A stretch of DNA of 64,000 bases from Fragilaria crotonensis (taxonomy: Eukaryota > Bacillariophyta > Fragilariophyceae > Fragilariales > Fragilariaceae). Every line of letters starts with the position of its first letter. The first letter of the stretch is position 1. The translations under genes and the position numbers were made by a program. The notes beneath the pieces are model-generated. The model searched no databases and was not told the origin of the DNA. It saw only the letters and a program-made list of their open reading frames with translations. The stretch is from contig JAKSYS010000005.1 in assembly GCA_022925895.1 (NCBI GenBank), forward strand, positions 335,305-399,304. Reading direction: 5' to 3'. Shown in pieces: positions 33,661 to 44,238 of this stretch.

Positions 33661-36600
33661 ATGGGATCTGACAACGCAAAATCCAGCCACCGGACTCGTC
33701 GCATCAAGGAGCGGCCTTCTCCTCAGCGTTCAGTTGATGCCAGGAGTGTCGGCTCTCGTTCTGCTGAGGAAAGCAGACACGGTCGGTCCAATCGCAGCAA
33801 TGGCAGTGCTCATGACCACGGAAGCGTTGCCTCGTCTCAGAGTAGTGCACTCGTCGTTGATGCTGGTGCGTACAAGGAGATGTCAAATCGACACCGTAGA
33901 GGCAGAACCCCTGACCCGAAGTCAACCGGATCTTCTGGTTGTATGAAGCAATCGATCTTTGTTTCGGCTTTGTTGATCGCGTGGGTTCTCTTCTACGTGG
34001 GAAAAACCTTCCCGGAACAAGTCGCGGATGCCATTGGCTCAATTATCCAGATGAACACGGCCGAGGACAAAATTTCGGCCTCTAGTACTCACGAACAAGT
34101 CGACGACGAAGGAGGCAAGGCCGGCGACGCGGAGGTGAACAATGTTAAGGAGAATGACCCAGACACAGATCTCGCTGCCTTGGCTTCGGGTGCAGGAACA
34201 AATTTGTGGGAGAATGTGATTCAGACGCCCGACCCCAATGATGAGAGCGCCAAGTCTTCCGACGTAGCTGCAGGTGACTCCTCCACGTCGTCCTTGTCCA
34301 CCGGGGAATCGACGGATGACAGACCCACCAAAGCCTCAGGCGAGAAGAACGAGAAAATGGCGACTCGTGATGTTTCTTTGTCCAAGGCAAGGTCATCCAA
34401 CGGTGATGCTACCAAGGAAATCTCCACATCCTCAAATGATCCTGCGATGAGTGATGGTCAACATTCCGAAGGTGTGGATGCTGCCACAAAATCTGAAGAT
34501 ACTACCGATTCCGAGTTGACGCAAAGTGGAAACTCAATTGGCGGTGCCAACAATAAACAAATTGACACCCCGCAGATGTCGGACGCTCAATCTGTCGACG
34601 CAAATATTCTTGACGGCGAGACTGAGCAGCAAGTCCAGTTTGAAGGTCAAGAAAACGAATTGCAACAATCAACGGGCTCACCTATGGGCGACAGTCGAGA
34701 CGTTCGAGGATCGCAGGATGGTTCGAGCAATGAATCCACGCATGATGACGCCTCAAATGGTCAGCAGGTGGGCGATGAAGGTGTCAGCGATGTTGATCAG
34801 GGCCGTCTCGAAGAATCAGATGGTGTCCAACGTACAGGTGGGAAACAAGGCAAGCTCCGAGGATCGAACACTTTGCAGTCTATCGGCGGCGATCAAGAGG
34901 ATATAGGATCAATGGATGCTTCGAACAATATGTCCATCCAAGATGATGCCTCGAATGAGCAGCAGGAGGGCGATGAAGGCGTCGGCGGTGTTGATCAGGA
35001 TCTTCCCCACGAATCAAGTGGTGCTACACTACCTGTTGAAAAGCAAAACAAGGTCCGGGTGTCGAACACTTTGCGGACTAATACGCAACCACTTGCAGAG
35101 GACAATCTCTCTACGAGTCTGCGAGGCTCTGTTGAGATGCAGATTCCAGACGATCAAGGTCAGATCACGGCGATGAACCTACAAACCAGCCAAGGCGACA
35201 CTCTGGTCGACAATGGTGATCCCCAACGGCAAGGCGATGTCGACACAGAGTCCATGTCCCTTGGTGATACTACTAGGACTCAAGATTCCCTGTTGCAGCA
35301 AGATGGAGGGTTGTTAGCTGACGATATGCCCATTCGTAACGGTGGTGGCAACGGAATGATCCTTGATGATAGCGGATTGCAGGCGGTGGATGGATCAATG
35401 AAAGACGAACGACAGCAAGGTGGCGTCATGATGCAGAGCCATGCAACCCGTCCCGATATTGGAGGTGAGACCGCGGCGGGTGAAGGGGCAACCTCGTCAG
35501 CATCAGCAGCTCAACATGATGTCGAATGATGAGCTGGAGCCGGGCTCAGGGAATAGCATGACCCTCCATACAAGGGGTGCGCAAATGGACGATGGCTCGA
35601 TGCCACATCAACGCCAGCAGGATGGAGACGAGATCCGTTCTGAAGTTTTCGAACAAAACGGTAGCGCTGGTGGTGATACCTACGAGCGAAATGGCGCACA
35701 GGAAGAGGATGGCGTGATTGTGGAGCAAAATCTCCTTCGGCAAGGTGGTGGTGGGATGCTGCAAGGCAGTGTGGTGGAGATGGAAGATGAGTCGATGGCG
35801 CGCAGCAACGCGGTGCGAGAGAAGGATCTAACCATATGTCTTTGCAAAATGGCGATGTCGCTGGCATGGTCGGCGAGGACTACGATTCGCAAACGACCGA
35901 CGGTGTATTACCTAAGGATATGATTTCACAACGAGGTGTTGACGGCATGCAAAGCCAAGACGCTGCATTGGAAACAGAAGGAGATTCCATGATGCAACAG
36001 CATGGTGTCGGTACATCTGATGAAATGTTGGAGCAAAATGGCCATACCGCTACGGTGGAGGAGATGGATGCCGTGCCAATGAGAGACGGTTCTGTGACTC
36101 CAAATCAGGTGCAAGATGGCGAGGTGATAGGTAACGATTCGTTCGTCGAAATGGTTGATAGCAATGGCTTAGTCCACCAGAACAGTGACATGCAAATTAA
36201 CCATGGCTCTACAGCTCGGATGAGGCAGCAGGACGGAGTAATGCCACCCGCTGATTCAACTCACAATGGTGGCGATGGTTCTGGACAACGACAACGCGAG
36301 AATATTGGCATGATGGACAGTTCATTGTCTGAACAAAATGCCGGAGCTGGTGGAACGATGCGTCAGCAGAAATCGGGATCAATGACATTGCAACAAGACC
36401 TTCGAACAACGTCAAGGGATCCCTCGTCACAGAATGGGGGCAGCGATATGCCAAGGAACGACATGGATGGCGGCTCAACGACGGAAGAACAGATGATAGA
36501 GCAGGACCAAGGCATGTTGACCAATGACTTGACTTCGCAAGACTCGGGTGCTGCCGTGAGTAATCGGTTGAGTGACGCAGGCGAGAGCGGTCGCAAAGAT

Positions 36601-37941
36601 GCGCGGCTTCAGACTCCATCGCGTCACCAAACTGGTCCCGGCAGCCGCCAGTCTGCGATCTTCAACGAGGGGACGCTTGGAGAAGCTGATAGCAGGGCGT
36701 CCGGTGGCCTCGTTGGCACTGTAAACCGTGGTTCGCTGAGACAAGACAGCCAGGGTGACACACTGGAGAATAGCTCTTTTGCAGGCGGATCCGTTTCAAA
36801 GGGAAATGCAGGCGAGACAGTCGGCAACAGCATGGTTGATGGTACATCCAACATCTTACAATCACAAAGCACTGGTAGCAGAAATCTGCCGTCGCAACAG
36901 AGTGATCGCCAGCAGTCCCCAGTCACCCAGCATCAAGGTCACCGCCGCCTTCAAGAAATGTCCGAGCCCCTGTCGCCTTATGAGAATATGGGCGCCACAG
37001 AGCTTGCCCAGTACGTCAACAATCACGCCCTATACCGCAATCTAGTGAATTTTGATGAGGACTTACCATTTGATCCATCTTCGCAGGTCCCGTATCTCTT
37101 CCACATTCACAAAAGCGGAGGATCTAGCATGAAGCACATGCTGACATGCATGGGTCTCACGCAAACTCGACGGGGCTCAAGCGAAGGCTGTGACGACCAA
37201 GATGATTTCATTCATGTCTGTCCCTTGGTTTGGGGCACTGTTGTCAACGCAGATGCGTCATCCCCCAAAGGGATTGAGCGAATCAAGAAGCTTGGAATAT
37301 TCGACAGCAATGTTCCAAAATTGGTCATAACCACCAGCCGCTTCTATGAAGCCCTCAGCGTTTTTACACCTCAACACAGAGGGCGCCTATTTTTGATTCT
37401 AAGAGACCCAGTCGAACGGGCAATATCCAAGTACTACTACAATCAAGTTGCTACTTGGGAAAAGAACTACAATCCCTCAATCGCCAACATGACACTTATT
37501 GAGTTTGCGCAATCACGTGCCTGCTACGACAACTGGATTACGCGTCGTCTGATCCATAAGATGAATCCTAACGCCACTGTTACGATGGGAGACCTACGAT
37601 TGGCGAAGGAAGTTCTCCGCCAAAAGGCTTTAATTCTTCTCCTATCAGATTTTGAGCAGTCGTCATACCGCATGGTTCAGTATTTCGACTGGGGCATGAC
37701 GGCAACTCAGCATTGGTGTGGGCACAGATATTCCAAAGTCGAAGTGGTCAACAACAATCCTCATCCTATGCCTACGAAAGATTCTCCTGAATGGGCCGCG
37801 ATACGCGATAGGAATCTGATAGATGTTGAGCTGTACCGCTATGCACTAGAGCTCTACCACAACCATCAGGGAAAATTTCTCTATGAGAGGTTCGGGCCTC
37901 TCACACTACCTGAAGCCGTGGATCCCACTAGGAAGCTATAA
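33661..37941 (+). CDS. Type II membrane sulfotransferase with very long low-complexity stem
   Basis: The likely start is ATG 33661 (MGSDNAKSSHRTRR); an upstream in-frame ATG at 33580 is also possible. A signal-anchor lies about 100 residues in (SIFVSALLIAWVLFYVG), so the enzyme should face the Golgi lumen. About 1,000 residues rich in Gln, Asn, Asp, Gly and Ser follow. The C-terminal domain (about 37080-37935) has the PAPS 5'-phosphosulfate loop FHIHKSGGSS and the 3'-phosphate motif LFLILRDPVERAISKYYY, as in Golgi carbohydrate sulfotransferases. The coding frame is continuous to a TGA at 35527, resumes in the same frame from about 35828, and between them a +1 frame (about 35510-35830) reads as the same kind of stem (DEIRSEVFEQNG). 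Small introns (for example GTGAGA at 35465 to CTCAG at 35549, 85 bp) or two compensating slips could join them. I treat it as one gene. Confidence 0.75.
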
Positions 37942-38183
37942 GCGACGCGGGATGAGGTTTGTCCAATGATCGCGTCCACGAAAACTCCTGTGAAGGAAGC
38001 ACTTGCAGGAGACCTCGGCATGACTTCGATTTGCATGTCGATCGCCGTTCGAAACCTCTCACTCTAGACTTCCAGATGCTGGAACTCCGAAGGTTTTGTC
38101 ATGAGGTATCCCATTCCTAGTTGGAATGGAGCCGCGAAACATGTCTCGTAATTATCTTCCAAGATCCCGGAACCGTTTGTAAT
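37942..38183. other. 3' flank of the sulfotransferase gene
   Basis: No gene is seen. The 3' UTR is expected here. Confidence 0.4.
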
Positions 38184-38820
38184 GAATATGCCTAATGCGC
38201 TTAGAATTAATGCGCTTACAAAGCACTTGCACCAATCAAAATCGTCCAAATTTCGGGTGGGGTTGCCCCTTCCCGAAAGAGTCGTTTACCTTTTCTGAAA
38301 ATATCAATAACGGTTCATGTCAGGTTTCAAGCAACACCTGTCGAGAGTTTATATATCTTAATTCCTCGTCATACAATGCAAATGTCTGGCGGTGTGTTGG
38401 TTCTGTGCTGAGTGAGATTGCATCATGCGTGGTGAAGATGACACGCGTTACGCGTGTCAAGCATTGCGTGCATGGTGACTGGTGACTTTTGGTTCTTTTC
38501 ACGATCTCATGGTAAAAACACAAGGACTCCGAGTGTTGCGAGTGCGGCGAAGACTGCTAATTTGGTTGATCTATTCAAAAAAGTACTTGTAGTACATGGA
38601 GTGGTACATGGTTCCAGGTAGTTCAGCTACGGCACACGTACACAGACTTCGTGTTACATATATGATCTGGTGGTCATGAGCGTTAAAAGTGACCTTCATA
38701 CTTAGGCAGGGGGTGTAACAGAATTATTGTCTTCGAAATTGCAACGATGACGTTTTGGAAGATTTTGATTGGTGCAAGTGTTTTATAAGCGCATTAATTC
38801 TAAGCGCATTAGGCACTCTC
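38184..38820. mobile_element. Mutator-like MITE, 637 bp, with 9 bp target duplication
   Basis: Long inverted ends: 38190-38250 and 38755-38814 match as reverse complements over about 60 bp with about five mismatches, sharing GCCTAATGCGCTTAGAATTA. The outermost seven bases are less conserved. GTTTGTAAT flanks both sides exactly (38175-38183 and 38821-38829). A 9 bp duplication with long inverted ends is typical of Mutator-like elements. The interior codes for nothing recognisable. Confidence 0.85.
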
Positions 38821-38962
38821 GTTTGTAATACTCAAGCCTCGGAGTGCTCAACTCCCTAATACAACTACACTACCGGTAGGGTCTACTAGTATAAATTAGC
38901 CGAACCTACCGCAAGAAAGCATTATCCTATTTCCAGAAAGCATGATAAAGTACCAGTTACCA

Positions 38963-39881
38963 GGAGGTTCCGGAATATCTTCTTTTCGAGGACGCTTCTG
39001 TCGACCGATAGGAAAAAATAAGTGAAAACGTATAAACGAGTTTATTGATTTTCCAACGGAATTTCGCACCTGACATTTGGACTACCGGTAAGTTTTCAGA
39101 TCAAATATGAATTCACCGATCTGGAATACTAGAAATGTTCGTTCGACAAATTCGCCGTGACAAAACGGAAAGAAAGCTTGGAAAAATGCACAGGCAACGA
39201 CTTCTGTATGACAATAATCCAATGAATGCATTCTTCACGTTTGATTCTTGAGGAATTAACTTGAGATACTCCGAAGCATGTGAATGGAACCCTTTAATTA
39301 GGAATCGTCGAGATACATTTTTTTCTGGCAGTTTCTTAAATTTTCTTAAGTTTTCTCAAACTTTCTTAAGAAACTTTAAGAAGATTTGAGTTGCTTAAAA
39401 AATCTTAAATAATCTACGTGAATCTGGTAATAAAATTGCTCCTTCTTAAATTTTCTTAAATAATCTCAAACTTTCTCAATCGGACGCGAGAAAATAGAAG
39501 TTGCTCATATTTTCTTAAACTTTCTCATACTTTCTCAACCCTTCTTAAAGCAAGATTCCTATGTGTAAGTCTTGTTCCAAAACAATTTGTCCGAACGAAG
39601 GCCTAGGACAATATGAAATCATTATAGTGTAGAACAAGATCGGTGTAGGAAGTTAGATTGGCATATGGTAGGAAACAAATAGTTGATAGGCCATCAGAGT
39701 ATATACTGCTTTTCTCGATTTGTACATAGAAAGTGAGGTGTGTCACGTTTTGACACTAGATCTGATTGTGAATTACACACTCCGTGGTTTAGACATTTTC
39801 ATATGCACTTACACATTCTACCAACACTATACGAAGTACGATACTCGGTGTACACGATATAGAAGGAATTCCGGAACCTCC
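38963..39881. mobile_element. Candidate inverted-repeat element, 919 bp
   Basis: GGAGGTTCCGGAAT at 38963 is matched inverted at 39868-39881, and the pairing extends to 21 bp with two mismatches. The flanks AGTTACCA and AGTTAGTA agree at six of eight positions, as a decayed 8 bp target duplication might. No coding sequence is seen inside. Confidence 0.45.
39330..39548. repeat. Cluster of TTTCTTAA / TTTCTCAA words
   Basis: TTTCTTAA(A/G), CTTTCTCAA and their complements recur about fifteen times within 220 bp, mostly on one strand, inside the 919 bp candidate element. Confidence 0.75.
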
Positions 39882-39988
39882 AGTTAGTACTGTTGTTCTG
39901 CTATCGGGGTGTGTTTTGTGGTGCAAGGTCCAAGGTCCTACACATTCATTCTTATCGGCCACCTTATTATTAATTAATTATATAATAA

Positions 39989-41470
39989 TAAAATAACTCA
40001 GATATTGTCGTACTGTATTTTCAAAAGTAATCGTATATATATATTTTTTAATCCACGTACTGACGTAGCATTTGCGGTAGAAAAGTACATGGTACAAATT
40101 TTTCAGTAGAAATCTACATGAAAACTTTTTTACACTGTGTCCAGAAATGTATATTGTATAATGTGGTACGAATCGTTGTGTAGAACGGACAACAGTTTTA
40201 TGTACAAGTACTCCGTTAATGCCATATCCAGTTTGTTCGATCTGTCTAGAAACACTGGAAAATGTGTTTTGAATTCCAGATTCCAATGCTTATAACGTGG
40301 TACAAATTTTGCAATCGTACTTCGTACTCCGTACTCCGTACTCTGTATACTGTATAGATCTTACCAGACCTCCACTACCGTCGTGCAACAACCGCGGCCA
40401 ATGGCCGCCCCCCCCAGACTGGTGTTATCTAAAATGATGCTGCAGTCGCATTTCATCGTACTCTGTTGAATGCACACTGCCAGTACAGTATGAGTATACT
40501 CGAGTACACAGTATGTAGTACGAACTGGAATCTACCCTCTATCCATATATGATATGTACTAGTACTGTACACTGTGCATAGCTGCCATTCTTTTCTTGGA
40601 AAGTTGGAGCTTCGGGTGACTGACGTTTCATCACTGATGACCTGATGACTGATGACTGACGACCGATGACCAGGCATGGTTCGATGGGGCGATCTCCCGG
40701 GTTCCCGCCTAATCTTCCTAAAGCAAACTTGATAGGCGCCTAAAATAAGCGGTTTTTTGCCCGTGTGCCTCTTCGGAAGTTGAGTTTCGCCTAAAAGAAG
40801 CACTTTTTGCTCATTAAATTGCTCCCCCGTCCCAGTCAACAGTAAGCTAGTAGAGAGTTCATGTATGGTTTCTCCGTAGAAATGGTCATAACTCGTAAAA
40901 TGCCGAAAATAGGCGGCCATATTCTCATTCGGTGCCTAAAAGAAGCTCTTTTAAGAACGTACCAGTCTGGGGGGCGGCCATTGGCCGCGGTTGTTGCACG
41001 ACGGTAGTGGAGGTCTGGTAAGATCTATACAGTATACAGAGTACAGAGTACGGAGTACGAAGTACGATTGCAAAATTTGTACCACGTTATAAGCATTGGA
41101 ATCTGGAATTCAAAATACATTTTCCAGTACTCTGGACATTGGACATGTAGTTTCTACTGCAATATTTGTACCACGGAATCTGGAATTCAAAATACATTTT
41201 CCAGTATTTCTAGACAGATCGAACAAACTGGATATGGCATTAACGGAGTACTTGTACATAAAATTGTTGTCCGTTCTACACAACGATTCGTACCACGTTA
41301 TACAATATACATTTCTGGACACAGTGTAAAAAAGTTTTCATGTAGATTTCTACTGAAAAATTTGTACCATGTAGTTTTCTACCGCAAATGCTACGTCAGT
41401 ACGTGGATTAAAAAATAAATATAAACGATTACTTTTGAAAATACAGTACGACAATATCTGAGTTATTTTA
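39989..41470. repeat. Large inverted repeat, arms 435 and 510 bp
   Basis: The left arm 39989-40423 and right arm 40961-41470 are reverse complements at very high identity, from CCAGTCTGGGGGG at the inner ends to CTGAGTTATTTTA at the outer ends. The right arm is longer because about 75 bp near 41117-41195 (ending GAATTCAAAATACATTTTCC) is duplicated. Both arms carry a matching open frame of about 80 codons (IEQTGYGINGVLVHK), conserved only because the DNA is duplicated. A 537 bp loop separates them. Confidence 0.9.
40673..40950 (+). mobile_element. MITE-like element copy B, inside the loop
   Basis: Matches the reverse complement of 41530-41839 over most of its length: GGCGATCTCCCGGGTTCCCG, TTGCCCGT(A/G)TGCCT and ACGTAGAAATGG/CCGTAGAAATGG words align in order. 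It starts with GGCATG, like the ends of the other copy. Its right end (about 40950) is degraded. Confidence 0.6.
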
Positions 41471-41529
41471 GGTATATATAATAAAGGCAATCGCCTTATT
41501 AAACCATGCCTGCTGATGACTGATGACCA

Positions 41530-41839
41530 GGCATGTTTATTTAAGTCATTTTCCTAGAATAAGCTATTTAAGGCGCCGAATAAGAATATGACCGCCTATT
41601 TTAGACACTTTTACAAATTGAAACCATTTCTACGTAGAAATTATACATAGACTGTCTACCATGTTACTGTCGAGCTGTACAGAGGGGAAATTTAACCAAA
41701 TAAAAGTGCTTATTTTAGGCAAAACTCAAGTCCGATCAGGCATACGGGCAAAAAAAAACGCTTATTTTAGGCGCCGTATCAACCTTTATTTTAGGAAGTT
41801 GAGGCGGGAACCCGGGAGATCGCCTTAAATAAACATGCC
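41530..41839 (-). mobile_element. MITE copy B', 310 bp, 16 bp inverted ends
   Basis: GGCATGTTTATTTAAG at 41530-41545 is exactly inverted at 41824-41839. Both sides border TGATGAC microsatellite sequence, and copy B at 40673 also follows a TGATGACCA word, so insertion into this simple repeat is likely. Confidence 0.75.
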
Positions 41840-41842
41840 TGC

Positions 41843-41928
41843 TGATGACTGATGACTGATGACTGATGACTGATGACTGATGACTGATGACTGATGACTG
41901 ATGATCTGATGATCTGATGATTGATGAT
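41843..41928. repeat. (TGATGAC)n microsatellite
   Basis: About nine heptamers of TGATGAC, then degenerate TGATGATC units, directly after MITE copy B'. Confidence 0.9.
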
Positions 41929-42336
41929 ATAGGTTCATCGTACGTGTACCTGGTAGTGCAGTGCACCTACGTGGTACGTGGTAGTCCGAGTACTCTACAA
42001 GTACTGTATGTAAAGCAGGTACATGTACCAGGTAAGTACTGTACAGTACTGAATAGTGACGCAACTTCTCTTTTGGACACACCGGACACCAATCAATCGA
42101 CTTCATGGATACTTGTACCATACTCGGAGTACTCGTACGGATCCAACCGCTGCTCAGATTCATCTGAGGGGATCGTTTTGCTTAGGCAGTCCACCCGGTC
42201 CATTTGTCGACCCACCCAGAGTACATCTCATCGAATCAAGTGAAGGTTTCGAAACCCAATCCGTTTTGGTTTGGCTACTTGCATGCTTCGATCTATCCTA
42301 CTTCCAATTATTCGACGTCAAACGAAACAAAAAGTT
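41929..42336. other. Upstream region of the F1 alpha-like gene
   Basis: GTAC-rich to about 42060, then apparently unique sequence up to the start codon. No separate gene is seen. Confidence 0.4.
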
Positions 42337-44187
42337 ATGAAATTCACTCCTTTCGCACTCTCTCTGGCGTCGCTGGCGAAATGCAGTGCTTGGGCAACGC
42401 TCCCAACCCAACGTCGTGCTGTTGCCTTCCAAACCACACTAGCTGCATCTATCGCCCCCGACGAGATAGTTTCGGTGTCGCCCTTCACACAACAAGAACA
42501 AGGAAACGCAGTTGCTGAGGGTCCCATTGTTTCGTGTTTTCCAGGTGGTCTCGTTGCCGTCTTGCTCGATGACAATGTGACGAAAGCCGCTACTAAATTT
42601 GTATCAATGGCTACAAAATCACCCCTCAAAGGTGATGATCTGGTCGGACGATTAGCGCGACTCCCCTCCGGTTCGTTAGGAGTCGTTATTGCCCAACGGC
42701 CGCCTATGGCCTTTGTGTACAGCGAATCGGTCAGTGGCGATGCTGTCGATGGTGCGGTTCAAATTATGGACCGCATGGCACAAATCGATGTCGGTCATGA
42801 GATGCGAGTCGTCAATTGCTTTGGGCAGCCGGCACCGTCCACATGCATTGGAAGTCACGCAGTCTTCGCTCCCATCCCCAAGGTATCAGATATTGCCTTG
42901 ATCAATTCTCCCATGCTGACAGGAACCACAATGGTGGATGTCTTGGCGCCCATTGGCAAGGGCCAAAACATGCTCTTGATTGGATCTGATATTGAACAAT
43001 TGAGAAATTTGGCTTTGGCGACATTCAAGACGCAGTCGAAAAACCCCAAAATCAAGTGCGTTTACGCAGCAACAAAGGATCCACAACATATCATGACCAA
43101 GTTTGCTGATGTGTTGGATGACATTGTCGTTGTTGGGGCTCGCGATGGTATCATCGGAGACGTTGCGCAAACTGCCGAAGCCATTGTTGTTGCTGGTACG
43201 GCTTGTACGATCGCCGAGGCCTTTGCGGTTGAAGAGGGTATGGATGCGATTGTGGTGGTGGATTCACTAGACTTTCACAAAGCCTTTTGGGACACGACGA
43301 CGCATGTGCTAGTGGATATCTATGGTGTCGACGCCGTTGTTGCAGCTGATCGAGAGGGTGGAGCGTCGTCGGAAATGCGAGGATTCTATTCGTCGTTGAT
43401 TCAGCGAGCGGCTAATTTTCGAAAAGAAGGCGCTGGCAGTGTTACATTAGTTCTCATAGTCACAATGCCAGCAGCACAAGATGATGAAAACACTGTGTAT
43501 ACCCCGCAGGACTTTGCGCAAGCTGGTGAAAAGATCAAGGCTCGTATTGACCTATTGGTAGGGAAAAACATTCCACTCACTGCTGCTACTCTCCGCAAAA
43601 TTCAGATCCCAATCCCTTCCGTTTTGGAGGGAAAGAGGCGGATGGTCCTCCAGCATATTGATGATTTGATCAGCATGTCTGATGGGCAAATATGGTTTGA
43701 TGACGCGCTGAGTGTTGCCGGTCAATCTCCACCCATGGATCCTCAACGAAGCATCACACGAGTCGGTATCGGCGCTGACACCGAAAGTAGAGCCGATGCA
43801 CCAGCAATTCGTCGTATCGCTGAAGGAGTTCGCCTTGATTTGGCGCAAGCAGCTAGTATGGATGGCGCAGAAGCCACAAATGCGACTTGGAAACAAACAC
43901 GGAAACTCAATGCCTGGAAACTGGCCATGCACCAAGAACCAGGGAGCGCTCGATCGCTTTCGGAGTCATGTGTCGTGCTCTTGGCTGCGGCTATAGGTAT
44001 CTTGGACGAAACAGTTGAATGCGGTGGCGTAGCGGGGACCGACGCGGGACAGAAGATTATCAAAGAACTGCTCGAGCATGTCAAGTCCAGAGTTCCTGGG
44101 ATTCTGAATGACATCGATGAAACGTTCGATTTACCAGCAGAAGCGCGGTCTGATTTGGAGGCGGCTATTCGTTCATATTTGCAGTAG
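42337..44187 (+). CDS. Plastid-targeted F1-ATPase alpha-subunit-like protein without P-loop
   Basis: The start is placed at 42337 (MKFTPFALSLASLAKCSAWATLP), 22 codons inside the open frame, because it begins a signal peptide ending in CSA|WATLP, an ASAFAP-like plastid motif with Trp at +1. The product is 616 residues. The body aligns with F1-ATPase alpha subunits: MVDVLAPIGKGQNMLLIG, YAATKD, the Walker B-like IVVVDSLDF, SSLIQRAANF and EGAGSVTLVLIV, and ISMSDGQIWFD. The Walker A segment, normally GDRQTGKT, reads GSDIEQLRNL here, so the Gly-Lys-Thr is absent. About 25 residues after IWFD it leaves the family. Plastid alpha is usually plastome-encoded, so this is a paralogue, perhaps a structural or regulatory relative that does not hydrolyse ATP. 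Its 3' end is 51 bp from the next gene's. Confidence 0.82.
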   Translation: MKFTPFALSLASLAKCSAWATLPTQRRAVAFQTTLAASIAPDEIVSVSPFTQQEQGNAVAEGPIVSCFPGGLVAVLLDDNVTKAATKFVSMATKSPLKGDDLVGRLARLPSGSLGVVIAQRPPMAFVYSESVSGDAVDGAVQIMDRMAQIDVGHEMRVVNCFGQPAPSTCIGSHAVFAPIPKVSDIALINSPMLTGTTMVDVLAPIGKGQNMLLIGSDIEQLRNLALATFKTQSKNPKIKCVYAATKDPQHIMTKFADVLDDIVVVGARDGIIGDVAQTAEAIVVAGTACTIAEAFAVEEGMDAIVVVDSLDFHKAFWDTTTHVLVDIYGVDAVVAADREGGASSEMRGFYSSLIQRAANFRKEGAGSVTLVLIVTMPAAQDDENTVYTPQDFAQAGEKIKARIDLLVGKNIPLTAATLRKIQIPIPSVLEGKRRMVLQHIDDLISMSDGQIWFDDALSVAGQSPPMDPQRSITRVGIGADTESRADAPAIRRIAEGVRLDLAQAASMDGAEATNATWKQTRKLNAWKLAMHQEPGSARSLSESCVVLLAAAIGILDETVECGGVAGTDAGQKIIKELLEHVKSRVPGILNDIDETFDLPAEARSDLEAAIRSYLQ

Positions 44188-44238
44188 TCTTTTCCATAAC
44201 AGAAGTAAGGATGCAATACGAAAATTTCTCGGTTTCAA

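Noticed and set aside
39978-40286. Matching open frames in the two arms of the 40 kb inverted repeat as a duplicated gene
   Set aside because: Both frames match only because the DNA is duplicated; they contain stops outside the arms and have no family signature.
41843-41928. CRISPR-like or regulatory array at the TGATGAC repeats
   Set aside because: Plain heptamer microsatellite with no spacers; nuclear eukaryotic DNA.
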